Part shown: positions 26,815 to 35,403 of the stretch, piece by piece
Numbering within the stretch: position 1 is the first letter of the stretch
How the letters are laid out: the number at the start of each line of letters is the position of its first letter
Assembly: GCF_900099805.1 (NCBI RefSeq)
Contig: NZ_FNDR01000008.1
Location: 267,479-331,478, forward strand
Direction of reading: 5' to 3'
DNA: 64,000 bases
From: Variovorax sp. OV700
GTDB lineage: Bacteria > Pseudomonadota > Gammaproteobacteria > Burkholderiales > Burkholderiaceae_C
The notes under the pieces: generated by a model
The model's database searches: none
What the model saw: the letters and a program-made list of their open reading frames with translations, nothing else
What the model was told of the DNA's origin: nothing
Translations under genes and position numbers: made by a program

Positions 26815-28428
26815 ATGAACTTCGATTTCAGCAACCCCTACCTCTCCACCCGCATTCCGATCTTTGCGCGCAACGTGGTGTCGACCTCGCACCCGCTCGC
26901 CTCGCAGGCAGGCTTGCGCATGCTTCAGCAGGGCGGCAACGCCGTCGATGCAGCCATTGCCACCGCCGCCGTCATGACGCTGGTCGAGCCCGTGAGCAAC
27001 GGCCTCGGCAGCGACGCCTTCTGCATCTTGTGGGATGGCAAGGAACTGCACGGCCTCAACGCCTCGGGTCCTGCGCCCAAGGCGTGGACGCCCGAATACT
27101 TCAAGGCCAAGTACGGCGCCGATGGCACCACGCCGCCGATGCGCGGCATCGACTCGGTGACCGTGCCGGGTGCGGTGCGCGGCTGGGTGGCGTTGAGCGA
27201 TCGCTTCGGCAAGCTGCCTTTCGCCGACCTGCTGGCGCCTGCCATCGACATCGCCGAGCGCGGCTACCTGGTGCCGCCGGTGGTGCAGCAGAAATGGGCG
27301 GCGGCGACGCCGGTGCTCGAATCCGTGGCGGGCTTCGCGCAGACGTTCATGCCCTGGGGCCGCGCGCCCGAGGTGGGCGAATTGTTCCGCTTCACGGCCG
27401 CGGCGCGTGCGCTCAAGGCGATTGCGCGCACCAAGGGCGAGGCTTATTACAACGGCGAGATCGCCGAAGCGCTCGCCAGGTTCTCGACAGAGCAGGGCGG
27501 CGCGCTCACGGTGGCCGACCTCGCTGCCTATCAGCCCGAATGGGTCAAGCCGATCTCGCGCGACTACCGCGGCCACACGCTGCACGAGATTCCGCCCAAC
27601 GGGCAGGGCATTGCGGCGCTGATCGCGCTCGGCATTCTCGAGAAATTCGACATCGCCTCGCTGCCGGTCGACTCGGTCGCTTCGCAGCACCTGCAGATCG
27701 AGGCGATGAAGCTCGCCTTTGCCGACGTGTACCGATACGTCTCGGAGCCATCGTCGATGACGGTGACCCCGGCGCAAATGCTCGATGACTCCTACCTCGC
27801 ATCGCGTGCGAAACTCATCGACGTGAAAAAGGCGCAGGACTTCAAGGCCGGCAACCCCGTGAAGGGCGGCACCATCTACCTCACGGCCGCGGACGAGAGC
27901 GGCATGATGGTGAGCTTCATACAGAGCAACTACATGGGTTTCGGCTCGGGCTGCGTGGAACCCGAATTCGGCATCAGCCTGCAGAACCGCGGCCACGGCT
28001 TCAGCCTCAAGGCCGAGAGCCCGAACGTGGTGGCGCCGGGCAAGCGTCCGTTCCACACCATCATTCCGGCCTTCCTCACCAAGGATGGACAGCCGGTGAT
28101 GAGCTTCGGCGTGATGGGCGGCAACATGCAGCCGCAAGGCCACATGCAGACGCTGGTGCGCATGCTCGACTACAAGCAGAACCCGCAGGCCGCCTGCGAC
28201 GCCCCGCGCTGGCGCTTCAACGCGGGACTCGAGATCAACGTCGAGGCCGCGATGAACCCGAACACCGTGCAAGGCCTGCGCGAGCTCGGCCATCACCTCG
28301 ATGTGATCGACGACTCCTACCAGGACTTCGGCGCCGGCCAGTTCATCTGGCGCGCGGGCGATCCGTCGGTGGAGGGCTACGTCGCTGCCAGCGATCCGCG
28401 CCGCGATGGCGTGGCCGCAGGCTTTTGA
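26815..28428 (+). CDS. Gamma-glutamyltransferase-family Ntn hydrolase, cytoplasmic
   Basis: 537 residues of the GGT family: STSHPLASQAGLRMLQQGGN near the N-terminus, SNGLGSDAF, and the predicted autocatalytic cleavage Thr353 in VKGGTIYLTAADESGMMVSFIQ, which would become the N-terminal nucleophile of the small subunit. There is no signal peptide, unlike periplasmic E. coli GGT, so it should act in the cytoplasm on an imported substrate. It is in an operon with the Bug binding protein and a DMT transporter. True gamma-glutamyl activity versus another amidase activity cannot be told from sequence. Confidence 0.88.
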   Translation: MNFDFSNPYLSTRIPIFARNVVSTSHPLASQAGLRMLQQGGNAVDAAIATAAVMTLVEPVSNGLGSDAFCILWDGKELHGLNASGPAPKAWTPEYFKAKYGADGTTPPMRGIDSVTVPGAVRGWVALSDRFGKLPFADLLAPAIDIAERGYLVPPVVQQKWAAATPVLESVAGFAQTFMPWGRAPEVGELFRFTAAARALKAIARTKGEAYYNGEIAEALARFSTEQGGALTVADLAAYQPEWVKPISRDYRGHTLHEIPPNGQGIAALIALGILEKFDIASLPVDSVASQHLQIEAMKLAFADVYRYVSEPSSMTVTPAQMLDDSYLASRAKLIDVKKAQDFKAGNPVKGGTIYLTAADESGMMVSFIQSNYMGFGSGCVEPEFGISLQNRGHGFSLKAESPNVVAPGKRPFHTIIPAFLTKDGQPVMSFGVMGGNMQPQGHMQTLVRMLDYKQNPQAACDAPRWRFNAGLEINVEAAMNPNTVQGLRELGHHLDVIDDSYQDFGAGQFIWRAGDPSVEGYVAASDPRRDGVAAGF

Positions 28429-28449
28429 CGGACACACGATGATCGAGGG

Positions 28450-29400
28450 ATGACCAAGTCCGCCGTACAGACCGGCTTTCCCTCTTCAGCAAGCGGCGCA
28501 AAAAAGAGCATTGGGGCCGGCCTCGTCCTCGCCTCGCTCGGAGCGATCGCGTTCAGCGGCAAAGCGATCATCGTCAAGCTGGCCTATCGCTACGGCGTGG
28601 ACGCCATCACGCTGATCATGCTGCGCATGCTGTTCGCGCTGCCGCTGTTCGCGCTCATGGCGTGGTGGGCCGGACGCGGCAAGCCTGCGCTCACCTTCCG
28701 CGACTGGCTTGGCGTGATCGGGCTCGGCTTCTCGGGCTACTACCTTGCAAGCTTTCTCGACTTTGCGGGGCTCGCCTACATCTCGGCCAGCTTCGAGCGG
28801 CTGATCCTCTATCTCAACCCGACATTGGTGCTGCTGTTCGGCTGGCTGCTGTACCGGCGGCGCGCCACGCGGCCGCAGGTGCTGGGCATGATCGTGAGCT
28901 ATGCCGGCGTGCTGCTGGTGTTCGGGCACGAGCTCTGGCTCGGCAGCGGCGGCAAGGGCGGTGGGGTGGCGGCCTGGGGTGCGTTTCTGGTGTTCCTTAG
29001 CGCCGTGAGCTATGCGGGCTACCTCGTCTACAGCGGCGAGTTCGTCAAGCGCCTGGGGTCGCTCCGGCTCGTGGGTCTGGCCACTACCGTGGCGTGCGTG
29101 CTGTGCATCCTGCAGTTCGTGCTGACGCGGCCGATGAGCGCTGCCATGCAGGTGGCGCCCGAAGTCATCTGGCTGTCGGTGCTCAATGCCACGCTGTGCA
29201 CAGCGGTGCCTGTCCTGATGGTCATGATGGCCATCGAGCGCATCGGCCCCGCCATGGCCGCACAAACCGGCATGATCGGGCCGCTGTCGACCATTCTCAT
29301 GGGCGTCGTCATACTCGGCGAGCCGTTTACCGCGTGGATCGCGGCCGGCACGGTGCTCGTGATTGCGGGCATCTTTGTTTTCACACGCACGGGGCGTTAG
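28450..29400 (+). CDS. EamA/DMT-family transporter
   Basis: 316 residues with ten predicted membrane spans in two EamA halves (first about 25-160, second about 180-312). Typical features are the Pro-free GAIAFSGKAIIVKLAYRYGVDA start and ERIGPAMAAQTGMIGPLSTILMGVVILGE in the second half. Such proteins export or import amino acids, nucleosides or metabolites. It is 21 bp after the GGT gene, so probably the same operon and possibly an exporter of its product. Substrate unknown. Confidence 0.88.
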   Translation: MTKSAVQTGFPSSASGAKKSIGAGLVLASLGAIAFSGKAIIVKLAYRYGVDAITLIMLRMLFALPLFALMAWWAGRGKPALTFRDWLGVIGLGFSGYYLASFLDFAGLAYISASFERLILYLNPTLVLLFGWLLYRRRATRPQVLGMIVSYAGVLLVFGHELWLGSGGKGGGVAAWGAFLVFLSAVSYAGYLVYSGEFVKRLGSLRLVGLATTVACVLCILQFVLTRPMSAAMQVAPEVIWLSVLNATLCTAVPVLMVMMAIERIGPAMAAQTGMIGPLSTILMGVVILGEPFTAWIAAGTVLVIAGIFVFTRTGR

Positions 29401-29426
29401 CGCCCCTGCAGATCAGGAGCAACAAC

Positions 29427-30221
29427 ATGGATCTGGGCATTGCAGGCAAGACCGCGCTGGTGTGCGGCGCAAGCAAGGGACTGGGCTACGGCTGCGCCGA
29501 CGCGCTGGTGCGCGAAGGCGTGAACGTGGTCATCGTGGCGCGCGGCGCCGAGGCGCTGGGAGCGGCAGCGAAGAAGCTGGCCGTCGCGGCCGCCGGTTCG
29601 CCAACGCCCTTCGTCAAGCACGTGGCCGCGGACATCACCACCGAGGCCGGCCGCGCCGCGGTGTTCGCACTGGGCCATGACTTCGACATCGTCGTCACCA
29701 ACGCCGGCGGTCCGCCACCCGGCGATTTTCGCAACTGGGACCGTGAAGCCTGGATCAAGGCGGTCGATGCCAACATGCTCACGCCCATCGAGCTGATCAA
29801 GGCCACGGTCGACGGCATGGCCAAGCGCGGCTTCGGGCGCATCGTCAACATCACTTCAAGCTCGGTGAAGTCGCCGATCGACATCCTGGGCCTTTCCAAC
29901 GGCGCGCGCAGCGGCCTCACCGGCTTCGTGGCAGGCGTTGCGCGCACGCCCATCGCGGCGCAGGGCGTGACCATCAACAACCTGCTGCCCGGCTCCTTCG
30001 ACACCGACCGCCTCAAGGGCACCATGGCCGGCGCGGCCCAGAAGACCGGCCAGGATTTCGACACTGTGTGGGAAGCCCGCAAGAAGAACATTCCCGCCAG
30101 GCGCTTCGGTACGCCGTCCGAGTTCGGCGCCATTTGCGCGTTTCTATGCAGCATGCAGGCGGGCTACATGACCGGGCAGAACATACTGGCCGACGGTGGC
30201 GCCTACCCCGGCACTTACTGA
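29427..30221 (+). CDS. Short-chain dehydrogenase/reductase with altered active site
   Basis: 264 residues. The cofactor loop GASKGLG (14-20) and TNAGG (91-95) are normal for classical SDRs. The active site is not: after Ser144 in NITSSS the expected YxxxK is SxxxR (Ser157, Arg161, in LSNGARSG). This atypical subgroup of SDRs exists in many proteobacteria and may bind NAD(P) without the usual chemistry, or use other residues. AGGAG nine bases upstream and 26 bp from the DMT gene support an operon. Substrate unknown. Confidence 0.85.
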   Translation: MDLGIAGKTALVCGASKGLGYGCADALVREGVNVVIVARGAEALGAAAKKLAVAAAGSPTPFVKHVAADITTEAGRAAVFALGHDFDIVVTNAGGPPPGDFRNWDREAWIKAVDANMLTPIELIKATVDGMAKRGFGRIVNITSSSVKSPIDILGLSNGARSGLTGFVAGVARTPIAAQGVTINNLLPGSFDTDRLKGTMAGAAQKTGQDFDTVWEARKKNIPARRFGTPSEFGAICAFLCSMQAGYMTGQNILADGGAYPGTY

Positions 30222-30246
30222 GCTCGCCCGCAGGGGAGCTAGTGAA

Positions 30247-31158
30247 TCAGCGCCGTGAAGAGACCACGATCCCGCCGACGATGAGCGCGAATGCCGCGCC
30301 GTGGTACCAGTGCGGCGGCTCGCCCAGAAAGGCCGCGGACAGCAGCGCGGCGAACAGTGGCGTGAGGTTCATGAAGAAGCTCGCCGCCTGCGGCCCGGCA
30401 TGCTGCACGCCGCTGCCCCAGCAGCGGTAGGCCAGGACCGCGGGGCCGATGCCGATGAAGGCCAGCGCCGCGAACAGCGGCCAGCCGGGCACGATGCGGG
30501 CGTCGGTCAGCGTCCATTCCCCGGCCGCGAACACGCCGGACCACGCGAGGCCGAACACCAGCTGCGCCATCAGGAACGCGGCCCAGTCTTGTCGCACGCC
30601 TTGTGGCTCGCGCGTGCGCGCCAGCATCCAGCTGTAGAAGGCCCAGGCGATGGTGCCCAGGATCATGTAAAGGTCGCCCGGCACCAGCCGCAGCGCGAGC
30701 AGCTGCCCCCAATCGCCGCGGCCCAGCACCAGCAGCACGCCGAGCATCGAGAGCAGGGAGCCCCAGATCTCGCGCACGCTGACGCGGGCACCGAAGAAGA
30801 TGGCGCCTGTTGCGAGCATCCACAGCGGCACGCTGGAGCCCACCAGCGTGACGTTGATCGGCGTGGAGGTCTGCAGCGCCAGGTATTGAAACGCGTTGTA
30901 GCAGCCGATGCCGAGCAGCCCGAGAACGGCGTAGCGCTTCCAGTGCGCCCACAAGGGGCTGGTTGGCCGCAGCACCGGCCATGCGAGCGGCATCAGCAGC
31001 GCAAAGGCGATGACCCAGCGCACGAAGTTCAGCGTGAGCGGAGACACCAGGTCGCGCACCAGCCGGCCGACCACGGCATTCCCGGCCCACAGCAGCGGCG
31101 GCACGGTGAGCAGGAGGACGGTGGAAGGCGTGAGGCGATGCTGCTGCTGGGTCTGCAT
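30247..31158 (-). CDS. EamA/DMT-family transporter
   Basis: 303 residues and ten predicted membrane spans in two EamA repeats, starting MQTQQQHRLTPSTVLLLTVPPLLWAGNAVVGR, a common opening for RhaT/EamA exporters. It is convergent with the SDR gene and divergent from the quinone oxidoreductase. A much longer in-frame extension upstream exists only because GC-rich DNA lacks stops and runs antisense through the oxidoreductase; the start at 31158 fits the family. Substrate unknown. Confidence 0.88.
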   Translation of the reverse strand: MQTQQQHRLTPSTVLLLTVPPLLWAGNAVVGRLVRDLVSPLTLNFVRWVIAFALLMPLAWPVLRPTSPLWAHWKRYAVLGLLGIGCYNAFQYLALQTSTPINVTLVGSSVPLWMLATGAIFFGARVSVREIWGSLLSMLGVLLVLGRGDWGQLLALRLVPGDLYMILGTIAWAFYSWMLARTREPQGVRQDWAAFLMAQLVFGLAWSGVFAAGEWTLTDARIVPGWPLFAALAFIGIGPAVLAYRCWGSGVQHAGPQAASFFMNLTPLFAALLSAAFLGEPPHWYHGAAFALIVGGIVVSSRR

Positions 31159-31257
31159 GGCCGCCGACTCTACCGGGCATTGCCCTCTGCCGCCGCGGCA
31201 AGGGCAAACGTGGCAGGATGCGCTTCTTCTTTTTTCCGCGTGCCTGGAGACTGCAAA

Positions 31258-32244
31258 ATGATGAGCAAAGCCGTCCGTATCGACCGCCATGGTGGTCCCG
31301 AAGAACTGAAGATCGTCGACGTGGAAGTCGGCGAGCCCGGCCCGGGCGAAATCCGCATCCGCCACAAGGCCGTGGGCCTGAATTTCATCGACACCTACCA
31401 GCGCAGCGGCCTCTACCCGTTCCAGATGCCGCTGCAGCTGGGCATGGAAGCCTCGGGCGTGGTCGAGGCCGTGGGCGAGGGCGTGGCGCACCTCAAGGCC
31501 GGCGACCGCGCCGCCTATGCGAGCCAGCCGCCCGGCGCCTACAGCGAGCTGCGCGTGATGCCGGCCAAGACCGTGTGCAAGCTGCCCGACGCCATCTCCT
31601 TCGAGATCGGTGCGGCCATGATGCTCAAGGGCCTGACCACGCAATACCTGCTGAAGAAGACGCTGCCGGTGGAAGGCCTGCAGCCCGGCGACTTCATCCT
31701 GTTTCACGCGGCGGCCGGCGGAGTCGGCCTGATCGCGTGCCAGTGGGCCAAGGCGCTGGGCCTGCAGCTGATCGGCACCGCGGGCAGCGATGCCAAGTGC
31801 AAGCTCGCGCTCGACCACGGCGCGGCGCATGCCATCAACTACAGCACCGAGAACTTCGCGGCCCGCGTGAAGGAGATCACCGGCGGCAAGGGCGTCAAGG
31901 TGGCCTACGACTCGGTGGGCAAGGACACCTGGGAAGGCTCCATCGAGTGCCTGCGCCCGTTCGGCCTTCTGGCTGTGTTCGGCAACGGCTCGGGCCCCGT
32001 GCCGCCGATCAGCCTCGGCACGTTGGCCTCCAAGGGCTCCCTCTACGTGACGCGGCCCACGCTGTTCACGCACATCGCTACCCGCGAAAGCACCCAGGCC
32101 ATGGCAGATGACCTGTTTGCCGTGGTGCAGAGCGGCGCGGTGAAGATACCGATCGACCAGCGCTATGCACTGGCCGACGTTCAACAGGCGCACCGCGACC
32201 TGGAAGCGCGCAAGACCACCGGCTGCACCATCCTCACGCTCTGA
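31258..32244 (+). CDS. NADPH:quinone oxidoreductase (zinc-free MDR family)
   Basis: 328 residues starting MMSKAVRIDRHGGPEELKIVDV, with LNFIDTYQRSGLYP, the nucleotide-binding HAAAGGVGLIACQWAKALG (Rossmann loop) and a C-terminal RDLEARKTTGCTILTL, all typical of QOR-like medium-chain reductases. No zinc-binding cysteines are present. It reduces quinones or enones with NADPH in the cytoplasm. A GGAGA site lies eight bases before the first of two adjacent ATGs. Confidence 0.92.
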   Translation: MMSKAVRIDRHGGPEELKIVDVEVGEPGPGEIRIRHKAVGLNFIDTYQRSGLYPFQMPLQLGMEASGVVEAVGEGVAHLKAGDRAAYASQPPGAYSELRVMPAKTVCKLPDAISFEIGAAMMLKGLTTQYLLKKTLPVEGLQPGDFILFHAAAGGVGLIACQWAKALGLQLIGTAGSDAKCKLALDHGAAHAINYSTENFAARVKEITGGKGVKVAYDSVGKDTWEGSIECLRPFGLLAVFGNGSGPVPPISLGTLASKGSLYVTRPTLFTHIATRESTQAMADDLFAVVQSGAVKIPIDQRYALADVQQAHRDLEARKTTGCTILTL

Positions 32245-32368
32245 GCCGTGCAAGGCTGGCATGCCCGGCAGCGGGCCAGCCTTGTCCTACCCTTGCTGGG
32301 GTGTCATGCCTTCGTCTTGCACAAAGCGCACTTTGTAGCCTTCAACAAAGTTCGGGAAGGCCGGCGCC

Positions 32369-32776
32369 ATGGACACTGTCAGAACCTTCATCGTCGAGGA
32401 CAACCCCAGCATCCGCGAGGCGCTGGCCGGCACGTTGCGCGACGTGGCCCGGGTCGATCCCGTGGGCCAGGCGGAATCGGAACTCGAAGGCATACGCTGG
32501 CTCACCAGCAATCTGTCGCAGTGGGACTTGGCCGTCGTCGACCTGTTCCTGAAGGACGGCACGGGCTTCAGCGTGCTCGAGGCCTGCCGCAATCGCGAGC
32601 CCACGCAGAAAATGGTGGTGCTCAGTAACCACCTGACGCCCGAGACGCGCCACAAGTGCATGCAACTTGGCGCCGATGCAGTGTTCGACAAGGCCACCGA
32701 GATCGATGACCTGATCGACTTCTGCCTGCGCCGCCGGCAGGAGCAGTTCGTGGCCTCGTCGCCTTCGCCGCTCTGA
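32369..32776 (+). CDS. Stand-alone response-regulator receiver domain protein
   Basis: 135 residues that are essentially one REC domain: acidic pair Glu10-Asp11, phospho-acceptor Asp58 (AVVDLF), Ser86 and Lys108 (FDKAT). There is no output domain; a short polar tail follows. All catalytic residues are intact, so it should be phosphorylated by some kinase. No histidine kinase is adjacent. It lies between the oxidoreductase and the convergent Na/Pi protein. Confidence 0.88.
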   Translation: MDTVRTFIVEDNPSIREALAGTLRDVARVDPVGQAESELEGIRWLTSNLSQWDLAVVDLFLKDGTGFSVLEACRNREPTQKMVVLSNHLTPETRHKCMQLGADAVFDKATEIDDLIDFCLRRRQEQFVASSPSPL

Positions 32777-32818
32777 GGGCAGAGCGCGGCGCGGGCCCCT
32801 CGCACGCCATTGGAAGAA

Positions 32819-34480
32819 TCAGCCTTCTATTTTCCCCAGCCGCGATTCGCGCAGCCGGCTTGGTGCCAGCGCGCCCGCCGTCTCCAGGATAGGGTAGGCG
32901 ATGGAGCAGATGTGCGAATTGATCCGCTTCAGGTCGCTGATCAGGTCGATGTGCAGCGAGCTGGTTTCGATGCTCAGCGTGGTGCGATCGGAGAGCCGGT
33001 CCAGGTGGGTGGTGGCATAGGCCCGCTCGAGGTCGCGAAAGCGGGCTTTTTCCTGCAGCAGCTTCTGCGCATCGCGCACGTTGCCGTTGAGAAAGACGCT
33101 CATGCTCAGCCGCAGGTTGGCGACCAGCCGCCCATGCAGCTCGACGATTTCCGCCATGCCCGCTTCGGAGAAGTTGCGCTGCGGCTTGATCTTCTTGTCC
33201 TCGATGTCGATGATCACGCGCTCGATGATGTCGCCGATCTGCTCCATGTTGATGGTGAAGCTGATGATGTCGGTCCAGCGCCGGCTTTCTTCCTCGCCCA
33301 GCGCCTCGCGCGAGATGCGAGTCATGTAGTACTTGATGGCCGAGTAGAGCTCGTCCACCGTGTCGTCGAGCTGCCGCAGCTCCTGCGACAGGCGCAGGTC
33401 GTTGTGGCGGATCACGTCGAGCGTGCCGATGAGCATGGTCTCCACCACGTCGGCCTGATGCAGCGCCTCGCGCGCGGCATTCGAAATGGCGAGCGAAGGC
33501 GTCGAGAGCGCCGACGGATCGAGGTGGTGCGGCCGCGTGGACGTGGCCGGCTGCTGCGACACCGGCAGCATCCTCGTGACCAGCTTGGCCACCCATTGCG
33601 TGAGGCCGATGAAACCCACGCTGATGACCACGTTGAACGCCAGGTGGAACAGCACCACGCCGTGGGTTGCATTCGGCACGTGCGGCTGCACATAGCGCAA
33701 CCAGAGCCCGACGAATGGCGTGACGATCGCAACCCCCAACGCCTTGAAAAGCAGGTTGCCCACCGTGACCTGCCGCACCGACACGGCCGACTTGGCCGTG
33801 GTCAGCACCGCCAGCAGGCCGCTCCCGAGGTTGGCGCCCAGCACCAGCCCGAGCGCGACGTCCAGAGGCACCACGTTGGAACTGGCCATGGCCGCTACCA
33901 GCAGCACCACGGCCAAGCTGGAATACGCCATGATGGCCAGCGCGGCGCCGATGGTGATTTCGAGCAGCACGTCGCTGGTGAGCGAGGCCAGCAAGGTACG
34001 CATGGCCGGCGCGGAGAACAGGGGTTCGGTGGCTTCCACCACCAGCTGCAGCGCCAACAGCATCAGGCCCAGCCCGATGAGCACCCGACCCACCCGGCCC
34101 GCCATGCTGGCCGAGCGGGAAATGAACAGCACCACGCCCACGAAGATGAACATGGGCGAAAGCCAGGACAGGTCGGCCGAGAACAGAACCGCAATGAGGG
34201 CCGTGCCCACATCGGCGCCCCGCATCACCGCCAATGCCGCGGGCAGGGTGACCAGCCCCTGCCCCACGAAGGACGAGGTCATCAGCGAGGTGGCGGTGCT
34301 CGACTGCACCAGGGCCGTGACGCCGATGCCCGAAAGCGCGGCCGTGAACCGGTTGCGCATGCTCTGCACCAGGATCTTGCGCAAGTTGGCGCCGAACACG
34401 CGCAGCACGCCCGTGCGCACGAGGTGCGTGCCCCACACCAGCAATGCAACGGCGGCCAGCAGGTTCAGGAGATGCTTCAT
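32819..34480 (-). CDS. Na/Pi-cotransporter family protein with C-terminal PhoU-like domain
   Basis: 553 residues. The membrane half (about 1-310) has the duplicated NptA/SLC34-type motif: SGIGVTALVQSSTATSLMTSSFV, and GLVLGANLGSGLLAVL in the second copy. The soluble half (about 340-530) is a helical PhoU-like domain with DVIRHNDLRLSQELRQLDDTVDEL. Such proteins move phosphate with Na+ and the PhoU half may regulate. It is on the same strand as the phosphodiesterase gene upstream, with 65 bp between, so a phosphate theme is possible. Confidence 0.92.
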   Translation of the reverse strand: MKHLLNLLAAVALLVWGTHLVRTGVLRVFGANLRKILVQSMRNRFTAALSGIGVTALVQSSTATSLMTSSFVGQGLVTLPAALAVMRGADVGTALIAVLFSADLSWLSPMFIFVGVVLFISRSASMAGRVGRVLIGLGLMLLALQLVVEATEPLFSAPAMRTLLASLTSDVLLEITIGAALAIMAYSSLAVVLLVAAMASSNVVPLDVALGLVLGANLGSGLLAVLTTAKSAVSVRQVTVGNLLFKALGVAIVTPFVGLWLRYVQPHVPNATHGVVLFHLAFNVVISVGFIGLTQWVAKLVTRMLPVSQQPATSTRPHHLDPSALSTPSLAISNAAREALHQADVVETMLIGTLDVIRHNDLRLSQELRQLDDTVDELYSAIKYYMTRISREALGEEESRRWTDIISFTINMEQIGDIIERVIIDIEDKKIKPQRNFSEAGMAEIVELHGRLVANLRLSMSVFLNGNVRDAQKLLQEKARFRDLERAYATTHLDRLSDRTTLSIETSSLHIDLISDLKRINSHICSIAYPILETAGALAPSRLRESRLGKIEG

Positions 34481-34545
34481 GGGGGGTGGTTTCTATCCTT
34501 TTCGTTTCGGTTCGTTTTTCAGCCCCATTTTCCACATCTATGGGC

Positions 34546-35403
34546 TCAGTCGATCAGTGCGCCGTTGTCATGGAAGGGAAAAGGGCCTTCGAATGTGCCG
34601 GAAGCCGCTAAATGGGTCACAAGTCTTCGGTTTTGTGCGGACCAGGCGTGGACCCTGAAGCCAGGCGGCTCCAGCGTCCAGGCCGAGGGCGCGTCGGGCG
34701 ACAGGTCCAGGCATACCTGATGCGCAGGCGCGGGCGAGGTCGATGCGATGGTGCCGCCAAAGCGCACGTCGATGGCACGGTGCAGGTGGCCGCAGATCAC
34801 GCGCTCGACGTTTCCGTGCCGCGCGACCAGCGCTTCCAGTGCCTCGGCGCCCTGCAGCAGGCCGATCTCGTCCATGTGGCCGATCAGCGTCCGGAAAGGC
34901 GGGTGGTGCATGGCGATGACGACGGGCTCGCCGCGGCTGGCGTCGAGCTGTTGTTCTAGCCAGCCCAGGCGCTCTTCGCACAGGGTGCCGTGGCTCGCAC
35001 CCGGCACGCAGGTGTCCAGCGTGAGCAGTCGCAGCGCGCCCACGCGAACTGAATACTGGACGAAGCCGGCCGTGCCCACGCCCGGCGCCAGGTAGGCGTG
35101 GCCCGGAAAGCTGCGGCGCAGCTGGTCGCGATCGTCATGGTTGCCGGGCATCAGATAGATGGGCATCGGCAGCGGAGCCAAGAGGCGCGCCAAGTGCTCG
35201 TATTCGGCGGCGCGGCCGAAGTCACTCAGGTCGCCGGTGATCACGACGGCGTCGGGTCGCTGCGGCAGCCGCAGCACCGACTGGACCGCGCGCTCCAGGT
35301 AGGGCGCGGTGTCGATGCGGCCATAGGCCAGGCGGCCCGGCTCGCGGATGTGCAGGTCGGTGAGCTGGACCAGGAAAGTGCTGTCTTCTGTCGTTGTCGT
35401 CAT
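34546..35403 (-). CDS. Calcineurin-like metallophosphodiesterase (GpdQ/CpdA type)
   Basis: 285 residues with the complete dinuclear metal motif set: TDLH (Asp16, His18), GDLS (57-60), GNHD (87-90), HHPP (His166-His167) and GHLH (205-208). This is the class III phosphodiesterase layout found in glycerophosphodiesterases and cyclic-nucleotide phosphodiesterases. Its start overlaps the ABC ATPase stop by 4 bp, so it is the terminal gene of the importer operon and probably acts on the imported, phosphodiester-containing substrate. No signal peptide. Confidence 0.9.
   Translation of the reverse strand: MTTTTEDSTFLVQLTDLHIREPGRLAYGRIDTAPYLERAVQSVLRLPQRPDAVVITGDLSDFGRAAEYEHLARLLAPLPMPIYLMPGNHDDRDQLRRSFPGHAYLAPGVGTAGFVQYSVRVGALRLLTLDTCVPGASHGTLCEERLGWLEQQLDASRGEPVVIAMHHPPFRTLIGHMDEIGLLQGAEALEALVARHGNVERVICGHLHRAIDVRFGGTIASTSPAPAHQVCLDLSPDAPSAWTLEPPGFRVHAWSAQNRRLVTHLAASGTFEGPFPFHDNGALID

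Noticed and set aside
25762..28437. A stop-free minus-strand frame of about 890 codons opposite the Bug and GGT genes
   Set aside because: Same reason: antisense to well-identified genes, composition not protein-like.
30247..32262. Very long N-terminal extension of the DMT transporter (minus strand)
   Set aside because: The extension runs antisense through the quinone oxidoreductase gene and is not hydrophobic; the transporter starts at 31158.
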